DNA of 8,715 bases, taken from positions 1 to 8,715 of the forward strand of contig JAUUVE010000064.1 in NCBI GenBank assembly GCA_030589715.1. The letters are read 5' to 3'. The position numbers were made by a program, and so were the translations under genes. Shown in pieces: positions 1 through 5,504 of the stretch (within the stretch, counting starts at the first letter, position 1; the number at the start of each line of letters is the position of its first letter). The DNA comes from Desulfobacteraceae bacterium (GTDB lineage: Bacteria > Desulfobacterota > DSM-4660 > Desulfatiglandales > Desulfatiglandaceae). Below the pieces are notes generated by a model that saw only the letters and a program-made list of their open reading frames with translations, had not been told where the DNA came from and searched no databases.

Positions 1-691
1 GGGTCAATCCCCTCTTCTGCTTGGGGGGCACCTCTGCAGGCCCTGGGATTGGGTCCATTCCCAGCTTCCTGAAGAGGGCCATAGACCGAGGCAGGTGCAG
101 GGCAGAAGTGACCAGCACAAACCGGTCCTCGCCCACTATGGACCTTAACAACCTGGCCTGATCCTTTGTGTCCCTGGAGTTGGGCTCAAGGATTATGTCA
201 CCCTCATTAACTCCAAGAAACCTGGCGACATCATGCGCAACCCTGGCCTCAGGGATGGAACTAAATGCCCCACGACCCGATAAAACAAGCTTGCTGCCCG
301 GATTTTCTCGATATATCCTGATGCCCTCAAGAAGCCTTTTCAATGCCGGGGCGCTCAGGCGGCTTGTTACAGGAATCCCGGGGTCATCACTGTGCCCCCC
401 TCCGAGCACCACCACATATTTCACCTTATCGCCCTTTTTTAGCGATAAGTCTCTGGAGTAGTTTTCCGCCTTGTAAGGCTCAAATTTGTATTCCAGGGGT
501 GCCAGAAGGGCATCGGATATTGGCCCATAGCTTAGTAGGGCCAGGGCACACATGCCCACTGTTACCAAGGCCTTTCCTGTCCTTTGCCTTCTCGTGAACC
601 AAAGGAGGAATAGCCCCAGGAAGGAAATCAGGAGGAAAAAAGGCAGCGGGAGGAAAAATGGGGTCACTATCTTCTTAAAAAGAAATAGCAT
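1..691 (-). CDS. elyC: ElyC-like envelope biogenesis factor (DUF218/YdcF-SanA superfamily), 3' end outside window
   Basis: I translated this frame by hand from the ATG at 691. It is open for 230 codons and runs off the left edge without a stop. GGAG sits 7 bases upstream of the ATG. The N-terminus (MLFLFKKIVTPFFLPLPFFL) leads into two hydrophobic segments at about residues 10-32 and 40-56, separated by a basic stretch (TRRQRTGK). The DUF218 domain follows: YVVVLGGG at 92-99, ENPGSKLVLSGRG at 129-141, and VTSALHLPRSM at 194-204. This layout matches E. coli ElyC (about 260 residues) closely, so perhaps 25-35 residues are missing here. ElyC is an inner-membrane protein with a periplasmic domain, linked in E. 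coli to peptidoglycan and lipid-carrier homeostasis. That role would suit a gene near a dcw cluster, but function in this organism is inferred. A generic YdcF/SanA paralogue is the alternative. Confidence 0.9.
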   Translation of the reverse strand, partial: MLFLFKKIVTPFFLPLPFFLLISFLGLFLLWFTRRQRTGKALVTVGMCALALLSYGPISDALLAPLEYKFEPYKAENYSRDLSLKKGDKVKYVVVLGGGHSDDPGIPVTSRLSAPALKRLLEGIRIYRENPGSKLVLSGRGAFSSIPEARVAHDVARFLGVNEGDIILEPNSRDTKDQARLLRSIVGEDRFVLVTSALHLPRSMALFRKLGMDPIPGPAEVPPKQKRGLT

Positions 692-715
692 GGGGAAACT
701 CCATCGTAGCTACTC

Positions 716-750
716 AGGTTCAAAGTTCCAAAGTTCACGGTTCAAGGTTA
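716..750. repeat. Left arm of imperfect inverted repeat: degenerate GTTCAAR heptamer tract
   Basis: Four consecutive near-copies of a heptamer can be read directly: GTTCAAA (718-724), GTTCCAAA (725-732), GTTCACG (733-739) and GTTCAAG (740-746), followed by GTT. The reverse complement of this tract matches the right arm at 950-980. In the best block, 17 of 19 positions agree by eye. The arm also lies just upstream of the elyC start, so it occupies that gene's leader or promoter zone. Confidence 0.75.
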
Positions 751-757
751 GAGATCC

Positions 758-964
758 ATGAAGATTGAATCCCGCCCAGATATTGAGGCCTGGCAACTGA
801 CACTCGAATTGACTCGTAAAGTGTACCATCTAACAAAGAAGCCAGGATTTGTGAAGGACTGCGGGCTGAAGAGACAGATACAAGATGCCGCCGGGTAACG
901 AATGCACAATATGGCCGAAGGTTTCTATTATGAAGACCGCAAAGCAGACAACCCTGAACCCTGA
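758..964 (+). pseudogene. Relic of an S23/IVS-type four-helix-bundle protein gene (nonsense mutation, truncated)
   Basis: From the ATG at 758 the frame reads residues typical of the S23 ribosomal intervening-sequence protein family (four-helix bundle, TIGR02436-like): IEAWQLTLELTRKVYHLTKK, then a GLKRQIQDAAG segment. A TAA at 896-898 follows, and the same frame continues with RMHNMAEGFYYEDRKA to a TGA at 962. In intact relatives this junction reads approximately AAGS-x-x-x-NIAEGF, so the TAA stands where a serine is expected and the frame is kept on both sides. Family members are usually about 115-125 residues. Here only the first half (about 65 codons) remains, and the C-terminal helices are replaced by the right repeat arm. 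It is the only gene-like sequence on the plus strand. The RNA or protein role of intergenic S23 homologues is not established. No ribosome binding site is obvious. Confidence 0.8.
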
Positions 965-980
965 ACTTGACAACCTGAAT
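950..980. repeat. Right arm of imperfect inverted repeat flanking the S23 relic
   Basis: The tract contains AACCCTGAACCCTGAACTT at 950-968, then a looser GACAACCTGAAT. It is the reverse complement, with a few mismatches, of the GTTCAAR tract at 716-750. The arms are about 200 bases apart and bracket the relic. They could be terminal inverted repeats of a small element, or the two sides of a long RNA stem like those that close intervening sequences in 23S rRNA. Confidence 0.7.
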
Positions 981-1035
981 AGTTATACAAAATGTCTCAT
1001 TTCAAGGCCCGGGCCGATCCCGGATCTGAAAAGCG

Positions 1036-1557
1036 CTAGGTCTTGGACTCCTCCAGGCCAAAACGCCACTTGCAGAACATATCCTCGGGATGGGGATCAG
1101 GGGGAGCAAAAAGACATTTCACTCGAATCCTGTCGTCCACCTCACGGGCAATCCCCTCGAATTCACCGCGGTGCATCTCCTTGCAATCATACTCTCCCAG
1201 GCCCCGCTCGAGCCTCGCCTCCTGGGTAATGCAGGAGGGCACCGAGATAATCACCTCGTGGTCGGATTCCTCGATGTCGTATCCCACCAGGATGCACCAG
1301 GGAAAGAGCCTGAGGGTCTTTACAAAGCCCTTAAGCCCCCTTTCCCGGATATCAAATCGGGGCATGAGATCCTTTGCCGCTATACCTGCCACGCGGCCCC
1401 AGACCTTTTCATTGAGTCGTTCGGCAGTGGGTTGGTCGAATCGTTCACCCACATAGATAAACCAGAAGGCATCCATCACCCGGTAATGCCACAGGAGAAA
1501 TTCTATATATTTTCTAAGCTGGGATGCGTCCATTTTCTCAAAGATCTCAAGGTCCAT
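1036..1557 (-). CDS. Cys-rich conserved protein, DUF6125-like
   Basis: This is a 173-residue soluble protein with no signal peptide or membrane segment. I place the start at the ATG at 1557, because GGGAGGG at 1567-1561 is then a well-placed ribosome site; a GTG at 1569 would put that site inside the gene. The N-terminal part is helical and aromatic (YIEFLLWHYRVMDAFWFIYV, about 17-36). The C-terminal part carries clustered Cys and His: PSC at 107-109, ITQEARLERGLGEYDCKEMH with Cys125 and His129, VKC at 146-148, APPDPHP at 151-157, and FCKWRF at 161-166. From memory these match the DUF6125 family, which resembles the fold of ATC-hydrolase-like (PF14196) proteins. The family name is from recall and no function is established. 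The Cys/His pattern suggests metal binding or redox chemistry, which would fit its position after a glutaredoxin and an Fe-S reductase. It is separated from the reductase gene by about 120 bases of hairpin-rich sequence. Confidence 0.8.
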   Translation of the reverse strand: MDLEIFEKMDASQLRKYIEFLLWHYRVMDAFWFIYVGERFDQPTAERLNEKVWGRVAGIAAKDLMPRFDIRERGLKGFVKTLRLFPWCILVGYDIEESDHEVIISVPSCITQEARLERGLGEYDCKEMHRGEFEGIAREVDDRIRVKCLFAPPDPHPEDMFCKWRFGLEESKT

Positions 1558-1560
1558 ATT

Positions 1561-1567
1561 CCCTCCC
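1561..1567 (-). promoter_or_regulatory. Ribosome binding site of the DUF6125-like gene
   Basis: GGGAGGG on the minus strand lies 3 bases before the ATG at 1557. It decides the start in favour of 1557 over the in-frame GTG at 1569. Confidence 0.6.
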
Positions 1568-1619
1568 ACCTATATCCCCTACTTGAGGGTTACCCTGTAC
1601 AAAACGATACTCCCCCTAT

Positions 1620-1683
1620 CCGGACTAGGAGAATAGCTTCTCCGGCCTCCGGCCCTGCTTCCAGCCCGAAGGGTAGGACCCTA
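1620..1683 (-). other. Run of three short hairpins between the reductase and DUF6125-like genes
   Basis: Three perfect inverted repeats lie end to end: GGAGAA-N4-TTCTCC (1628-1643), GGCC-N3-GGCC (1644-1654), and AGGGT-N3-ACCCT (1670-1682). The last overlaps the stop codon of the reductase gene. A CCGGA/TCCGG pair (1620-1624 and 1641-1645) offers an alternative outer fold. No T-run follows, so this is not a standard intrinsic terminator. It could be an RNA stability or processing element, or chance in GC-rich sequence. Confidence 0.35.
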
Positions 1684-2010
1684 CGCCTCGGAGAGAGGTC
1701 TACTCTCAGGGACATACCCGTGAGCAATCTCTTCATCGTTCCAGGCCCTGGAGACATAGAGGTTGCAGTAACAGCTCCCATACTCCTCAACGTCCCTGAC
1801 CCTGTAAACACATGGGCATATTATGTCTTTGTCCTTTTCCCGCTCACCGGATGCCAATCTGCATGGGCAGGACATATAGCCATACCGTTCCCTGTTGACC
1901 CGCAGGGCCTCAAGGAGTTCAAAGACCCTCTCCTTGTCTTTGTTGAAGTAGTATCCTTTAGGCTCTTGAACCTTCTTTAAACCCTCATATAGCATCTGAA
2001 CCTCACTCAT
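1681..2010 (-). CDS. Ferredoxin:thioredoxin/glutaredoxin reductase catalytic (beta) subunit-like protein
   Basis: This 109-residue protein has the three CxC motifs of the FTR catalytic chain in order: CPC at 48-50, CPC at 65-67 and CYC at 80-82. In plant-type FTR these cysteines hold a 4Fe-4S cluster next to a redox-active disulfide, which passes electrons from ferredoxin to a thioredoxin-like partner. Plant and cyanobacterial enzymes have CPC-X16-CPC-X8-CHC. Here the spacing is X14 and X12, and Tyr replaces the active-site His. No variable (alpha) subunit gene lies nearby, as is usual for bacterial and archaeal FTR-like proteins. Its ATG (2010-2008) overlaps the stop of the glutaredoxin gene (TGA 2009-2007), so the two are probably translationally coupled and act as a ferredoxin-driven glutaredoxin pair. 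Family assignment is firm; the glutaredoxin partner is inferred from the overlap. Confidence 0.92.
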   Translation of the reverse strand: MSEVQMLYEGLKKVQEPKGYYFNKDKERVFELLEALRVNRERYGYMSCPCRLASGEREKDKDIICPCVYRVRDVEEYGSCYCNLYVSRAWNDEEIAHGYVPESRPLSEA

Positions 2011-2258
2011 AGCCCAAGCGCCTCCTTTATCTCCTTCTCCTTGTATCCTACTATTACCTTATCTCCTATTATTATTGTGGGAAAGGAACAGCGCGGGTTA
2101 AATTCCCTCACGTCCTCAAGGATTGCCGCCCTCTCCTCCCCTTGTAGCAGATCCACATCTTCAAATTCGTACTGCACTCGGCAGTCATTCAAGAATTTCT
2201 TGGTCGCCTTACAATGACTGCAGGTGCTAAGGGTATAGATCTTGACAGGCACTTGCAT
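2007..2258 (-). CDS. Glutaredoxin family protein (CSHC active site)
   Basis: This is an 83-residue, single-domain, cytoplasmic thioredoxin-fold protein. It begins with a beta strand (VKIYTL), then the dithiol active site C13-S-H-C16. The cis-proline is in FPT at 59-61, and a GY pair at 71-72 and a final helix (KEKEIKEALGL) follow, as in glutaredoxin and NrdH-like proteins. Two further cysteines, Cys26 and Cys57, lie outside the active site; Cys57 is three residues before the cis-Pro. A perfect AGGAGGT sits 5 bases upstream of the ATG at 2258. The 3' end overlaps the reductase start by four bases (ATGA), so the reductase is its most likely electron donor in place of glutathione. Physiological targets cannot be read from the sequence. 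Confidence 0.93.
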   Translation of the reverse strand: MQVPVKIYTLSTCSHCKATKKFLNDCRVQYEFEDVDLLQGEERAAILEDVREFNPRCSFPTIIIGDKVIVGYKEKEIKEALGL

Positions 2259-2263
2259 GATTG

Positions 2264-2270
2264 ACCTCCT
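2264..2270 (-). promoter_or_regulatory. Strong ribosome binding site of the glutaredoxin gene
   Basis: AGGAGGT is fully complementary to the 16S anti-Shine-Dalgarno core and lies 5 bases before the ATG at 2258. It falls in the 25-base gap after the HEAT-like gene. Confidence 0.75.
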
Positions 2271-2283
2271 CTGTTCTGACCTC

Positions 2284-2454
2284 TCATCGGACCCTTGTTA
2301 ATACATCACGCCCCATGGCCCTTTTTGCTGCCCTCCTCACCGTCAGATCCGGGTCCTCCAGATATTTTTTAATGATTGCCTTTGCCTTCTCATCCATTCT
2401 CCTTCCAAGGAGATCAAGCCCGATTATCTTGAACGGGGGCACTTCTTCTTTCAC
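2284..2454 (-). CDS. Small HEAT-repeat-like protein, 56 residues
   Basis: The frame ends at a TGA (2286-2284). I place the start at a GTG (2454), one base after the radical SAM stop codon; a GTG at 2511 would force a 56-base overlap, including the stop codon, with the Cys-rich tail of that gene. The product, MKEEVPPFKIIGLDLLGRRM and onward, ends in a helix pair: DEKAKAIIKKYLEDPDLTVR then RAAKRAMGR. This is the pattern of a PBS-lyase/HEAT-type repeat (LEDPDxxVRRAAxxAMG). One or at most one and a half repeats fit, so it cannot form a solenoid alone. The tight spacing suggests co-translation with the radical SAM gene, perhaps as a partner or a split-off C-terminal domain. The start codon is uncertain, and so is whether the peptide is stable. 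Confidence 0.55.
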   Translation of the reverse strand: MKEEVPPFKIIGLDLLGRRMDEKAKAIIKKYLEDPDLTVRRAAKRAMGRDVLTRVR

Positions 2455-2455
2455 A

Positions 2456-4219
2456 TCATTCCGGCCCTTCTGCCTGAGCGCATACACCGCAGCGGTAGCA
2501 TTCCCCCACACGGCAGACCTCGGTTTCTTCCTCCTTTAGGGCATGCCCATATTCGCTTCTCAGATGTCCCTTTAAAATACCGTGATCAACAAAATCCCAT
2601 GGCAGCAGTTCATCAAGGCCCTTTGGACGGTATACAAAGAAGTCAGGATTCACATCGGAAAAGCGAAGGGTCTTTGTCCAGTCCCCCCCTGACTTATGAC
2701 AGCTAAACAGGATTGAGCCAACCCTCCTATCTCCCATTGAAAGCAATGTCTGTACGTAGGCCCACTTGGGAAGGTCGGTACTCACTTTAATGCCACCTTC
2801 TTTGGCCAGGGCCTTCCTTAACCGCTTCTGCTTCTCTTTGAGGGAGGATACCTCCTCCATGGCACACCACTGAAAGGGGGTAAATGGTTTTGGTACAAAA
2901 CAGTTTAGACTCAGCCTGATCTGGCCTATCCTGCCGCGGGGGGCCGACTCCTTGACCATGTGGTGCTTTATGACCTTAACGAGATTCACAATTTCATTGA
3001 CGTCCTCCCTGGATTCTGTGGGAAGACCTATGAGAAAATATAGCTTAAGTGAAAAATCCGCTATCTTGGAAATCAGCCGAGCCGCATCTGTGATCTGGTC
3101 CGTTGTGAGATGCTTGTTGATTACCCTTCGTAGACGATCAGACCCCGCCTCGGGGGCTATTGCCAGTGTTCTTTGTCCTGCCTTCTTCAAGTCATCGAGG
3201 AGTGCCGGGGTCAGGCTGTCCGCCCTCAAGGAGGACATAGAAAAGCCGCGTCCATGTCCAACTATTAGAGACGTCACTCTTTCTATCTCAGGTATGTCCG
3301 AGACTGCCGCACCCAACAATCCCACCTGACTGCACCCTTGAAGGGCCTTCTCAATCGAGGCAGTAAGACTCGATCCCTCATGGATCCTTGGAGGACGGTA
3401 CACATACCCTGCGGCACAAAAGCGGCATGACCGTCCACAACCCCTCCCCAATTCGATCAAGATCTTATCGGAGAATTCCGCCTCCGGCGTGGTGACCGTG
3501 GAAAGGGCCACCTCTTTACCCAGAGACATCTGACGAACCACCTTGACCCTTTCAGGTATCTCACCCTTGATTGGGAGGAATGACCGAAGGGTCCCGTCTT
3601 TGTTGTATTCTGGCTGGTAGAGAGAGGGAACATACAGACCACTTACAGCCCTGGCCAGGGTTTCCAGGGCCTTATCCCTCTCTACACCGTGCTTTATCAT
3701 CTCCAAAAAGAGATCAATGAATTCATCCAGGTTGGCCTCGGCCTCCCCCAACAGAAAGAAATCCACAAAAAGGGCCAAGGGTTCAGGATTTAGAAAGGTG
3801 GTGATACCGCCTGCCATGACAAGTGGAAAAGGGGCATCCCTTTCCTTGGCAAAGAGGGGGATCTTACCTAGCTCCAATATCTTCAGGATGTTGGGATAGT
3901 CATTCTCAAAGGAGAGAGAGAAGGCCACAAGGTCGAATTTGTGAATGGGGGTCTGGGTCTCCAGTGAAAGGAGCGCCCTTCCCGATCGAAGGTAGAGGGA
4001 CATTTCGTGACCTTCGGGCAGGAAGACGCGTTCCGCTACAACGTTGGGCCTCCTGTTTAAGAGGTCGTATACTATCTGAAAACCCAGGTTTGACATCCCC
4101 AGGCGATAATAGTTGGGGTAGGTTAAGGCAATGGAGAGCCTTCCGCCCCAATCTTTTCTGACAGCCCCTTTTTCTGCTGCCAGTCTAGCCCGATAAAGCG
4201 GAATAATATCGCCTTTCAT
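2456..4219 (-). CDS. TIGR03960-type radical SAM protein (B12-binding-like N-terminal domain)
   Basis: This protein has 587 residues. The N-terminal 230 or so residues form the region annotated as B12-binding in this family (ALTYPNYYRLGMSNLGFQIV at 31-50, MAGGITTFLNPEPLALFVD at about 135-153, LLGEAE at 156-161). No DxHxxG cobalamin motif is visible. The radical SAM core follows: C261-x3-C265-x2-C268 ligates the 4Fe-4S cluster that cleaves S-adenosylmethionine. Strand motifs include SSLRADSLTP (329-338), IAPEAGSDRLRRVINKHL (354-371) and FLIGLPTE (395-402). A C-terminal Cys cluster (Cys569, 574, 577, 580) could bind a second Fe-S centre or zinc. The substrate is unknown. Relatives are often fused to or beside a TIGR03936 (DUF2344) domain, which is absent here. 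The gene starts 21 bases after ftsZ, so it is probably in the same transcript, although the AAGGA before its ATG is rather distant. Confidence 0.9.
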   Translation of the reverse strand: MKGDIIPLYRARLAAEKGAVRKDWGGRLSIALTYPNYYRLGMSNLGFQIVYDLLNRRPNVVAERVFLPEGHEMSLYLRSGRALLSLETQTPIHKFDLVAFSLSFENDYPNILKILELGKIPLFAKERDAPFPLVMAGGITTFLNPEPLALFVDFFLLGEAEANLDEFIDLFLEMIKHGVERDKALETLARAVSGLYVPSLYQPEYNKDGTLRSFLPIKGEIPERVKVVRQMSLGKEVALSTVTTPEAEFSDKILIELGRGCGRSCRFCAAGYVYRPPRIHEGSSLTASIEKALQGCSQVGLLGAAVSDIPEIERVTSLIVGHGRGFSMSSLRADSLTPALLDDLKKAGQRTLAIAPEAGSDRLRRVINKHLTTDQITDAARLISKIADFSLKLYFLIGLPTESREDVNEIVNLVKVIKHHMVKESAPRGRIGQIRLSLNCFVPKPFTPFQWCAMEEVSSLKEKQKRLRKALAKEGGIKVSTDLPKWAYVQTLLSMGDRRVGSILFSCHKSGGDWTKTLRFSDVNPDFFVYRPKGLDELLPWDFVDHGILKGHLRSEYGHALKEEETEVCRVGECYRCGVCAQAEGPE

Positions 4220-4240
4220 GCCATCAACTAATCCTTTTGA

Positions 4241-5491
4241 TCAATCTGCCTTGGCCCGGAGAAATGTGGGATAGACCAGATTTTCCTTTCTCAAGTGCAA
4301 CTTAGCGAGGAGGCCCCTTCCTCTTTCATCGGCCTTTTCATCTTTTGAGTATGCCGAAAGACCCGCTCCCTTTCTTTGGAATGTAGGTACATCCAGGGGC
4401 TCCCCGTTCATCCTTACGGTCCACTCTTCTTGAACCTCCTCAGGGTTCACATCTCTGAGATTGATCACTTTACCATACTCGGACCCAAAGGCCTTGCCAT
4501 AACGTGCAGCATACTCATCATCACTGCTATCTATCCCGGTGGCGATGACCGTGACCTGGACCTCATCCTTCATCTCCTCGTCCAAAACCATTCCCCAGAA
4601 GATGTCTGCGTCTTTATTCACTTCACCTTTAACGAAACAGGAGGCCTCATCAACTTCATCCATTGTCATATCGGGAGGACCGGTTATGTTCATGAGGAGG
4701 CCCTTGGCACCATCAATGGTGATATCCTCCAGGAGGGGACTATTGATGGCCATCTGGGCCGCCTCAAGTGTCCTTTTTTCCCCACTGGCCCTTCCCATCC
4801 CCATGATAGCGGTTCCCATTTTCTCCATAACCATTTTCACATCGGCAAAGTCCAGGTTTATAAAGCCGTTACTCATGATCAGCTCCGAGATCCCCCTAAC
4901 CGCCTGGAGCAGAACGTCATCCGCTCGTACGATAAGATCTTTGAAGGTGGCATTTTCGCTGCCCAGGGTCTTGAGACGCTCATTGGGGATAACAATGAGG
5001 CTGTCAACCTCCTCCTTCAGTTTATCGATCCCTTCCAGGGCCCTTTTCATCCGCTTCTCCCCCTCGAATTCAAAGGGCTTTGTCACCACGGCCACGGTCA
5101 GGGCGCCACTCTCCCTGCATTCGCGGGCGGCCACGGGGGAGGCGCCTGTTCCTGTTCCACCTCCCATACCGGCTGTCAAAAAGATCATGTCGGAGCCCCC
5201 CATGGCATCCCTTATCTCCGTGATGCTCTCCTCGGCCGACCTCTCACCGATTTGGGGGTCAGCCCCTGTACCCAGGCCCATGGTGATTGAGGGTCCGAGT
5301 TTGATCTTGCGGGAACATATGGAGCGGTCAAGATCCTGACAGTCTGTATTGGCTACGATAAATTCGACCCCCCTCAGACTGGAAGCGATCATGTTGTTAA
5401 TTGCATTTCCTCCTGCCCCGCCAAGACCCAATACCTTGATATTGGCATTGTATTTCCCCCTTTTGCCTTCCTCGACAAATTCGAATTTCAT
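4241..5491 (-). CDS. ftsZ: Cell division protein FtsZ
   Basis: FtsZ is the tubulin-like GTPase that polymerises into the cytokinetic ring. I place the start at the ATG at 5491 (416 residues), because AAGGAGG at 5504-5498 lies 6 bases upstream; a TTG at 5521 would add ten unlikely residues. The nucleotide-binding domain shows IKVLGLGGAGGNAINNM (18-34), ANTD (47-50) and the tubulin signature AGMGGGTGTGASPVAA (107-122). The T7 synergy loop NLDFADVKMVM is at 212-222, with Asp214 and Asp217 as the catalytic acidic pair. The C-terminal domain runs to about 320. The tail is unusual in carrying two PTFxR peptides: LDVPTFQRK at 366-374, and the terminal LVYPTFLRAKAD at 405-416. The terminal peptide corresponds to the conserved one that binds FtsA and other partners. 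A 107-base gap separates ftsZ from ftsA upstream. Confidence 0.98.
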   Translation of the reverse strand: MKFEFVEEGKRGKYNANIKVLGLGGAGGNAINNMIASSLRGVEFIVANTDCQDLDRSICSRKIKLGPSITMGLGTGADPQIGERSAEESITEIRDAMGGSDMIFLTAGMGGGTGTGASPVAARECRESGALTVAVVTKPFEFEGEKRMKRALEGIDKLKEEVDSLIVIPNERLKTLGSENATFKDLIVRADDVLLQAVRGISELIMSNGFINLDFADVKMVMEKMGTAIMGMGRASGEKRTLEAAQMAINSPLLEDITIDGAKGLLMNITGPPDMTMDEVDEASCFVKGEVNKDADIFWGMVLDEEMKDEVQVTVIATGIDSSDDEYAARYGKAFGSEYGKVINLRDVNPEEVQEEWTVRMNGEPLDVPTFQRKGAGLSAYSKDEKADERGRGLLAKLHLRKENLVYPTFLRAKAD

Positions 5492-5497
5492 CTCGCC

Positions 5498-5504
5498 CCT
5501 CCTT
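5498..5504 (-). promoter_or_regulatory. Ribosome binding site that fixes the ftsZ start
   Basis: AAGGAGG on the minus strand lies 6 bases before the ATG at 5491. In the longer TTG-started frame it would lie inside the coding region, so it supports the shorter FtsZ. Confidence 0.75.

Noticed and set aside
896..898. Recoding (selenocysteine or pyrrolysine) at the internal stop of the S23 relic
   Set aside because: The codon is TAA, which is not the codon used for either residue (TGA or TAG), and the gene is also truncated at its 3' end. Simple decay is the better explanation.
716..980. CRISPR array from the short repeats
   Set aside because: The units are contiguous heptamers without spacers and the two tracts are in opposite orientation. 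A gene relic lies between them and no cas gene is present.
1009..1023. CCGGG-N5-CCCGG hairpin downstream of the DUF6125-like stop as an intrinsic terminator
   Set aside because: The stem is only five pairs and is not followed by a T-run on the minus strand. Overlapping palindromes (GGCCCGGGCC, GATCCGGGATC) compete with it, so a terminator call is not supported.
885..1229. 114-codon plus-strand open frame over the right repeat arm and the end of the DUF6125-like gene
   Set aside because: It is out of frame with the S23 relic, crosses the repeat arm, and gives low-complexity Pro-rich sequence. The relic frame at 758 explains the first part better.
1590..1811. 73-codon minus-strand frame overlapping the end of the reductase gene
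   Set aside because: It overlaps the CPC/CYC-coding region in another frame and shows no motif. The gap 1570-1680 itself looks non-coding and hairpin-rich.
1090..1980. 296-codon plus-strand open frame across the reductase and DUF6125-like genes
   Set aside because: It is antisense to two genes with clear family motifs, has no recognisable domain, and its residues read as mirror-frame sequence. It is a shadow of minus-strand coding bias.
4376..5290. 304-codon plus-strand open frame inside ftsZ, and a second 266-codon frame overlapping it
   Set aside because: Both are antisense to FtsZ, which is certain from the GGGTGTG and NLDFAD motifs. Their translations show no family features.
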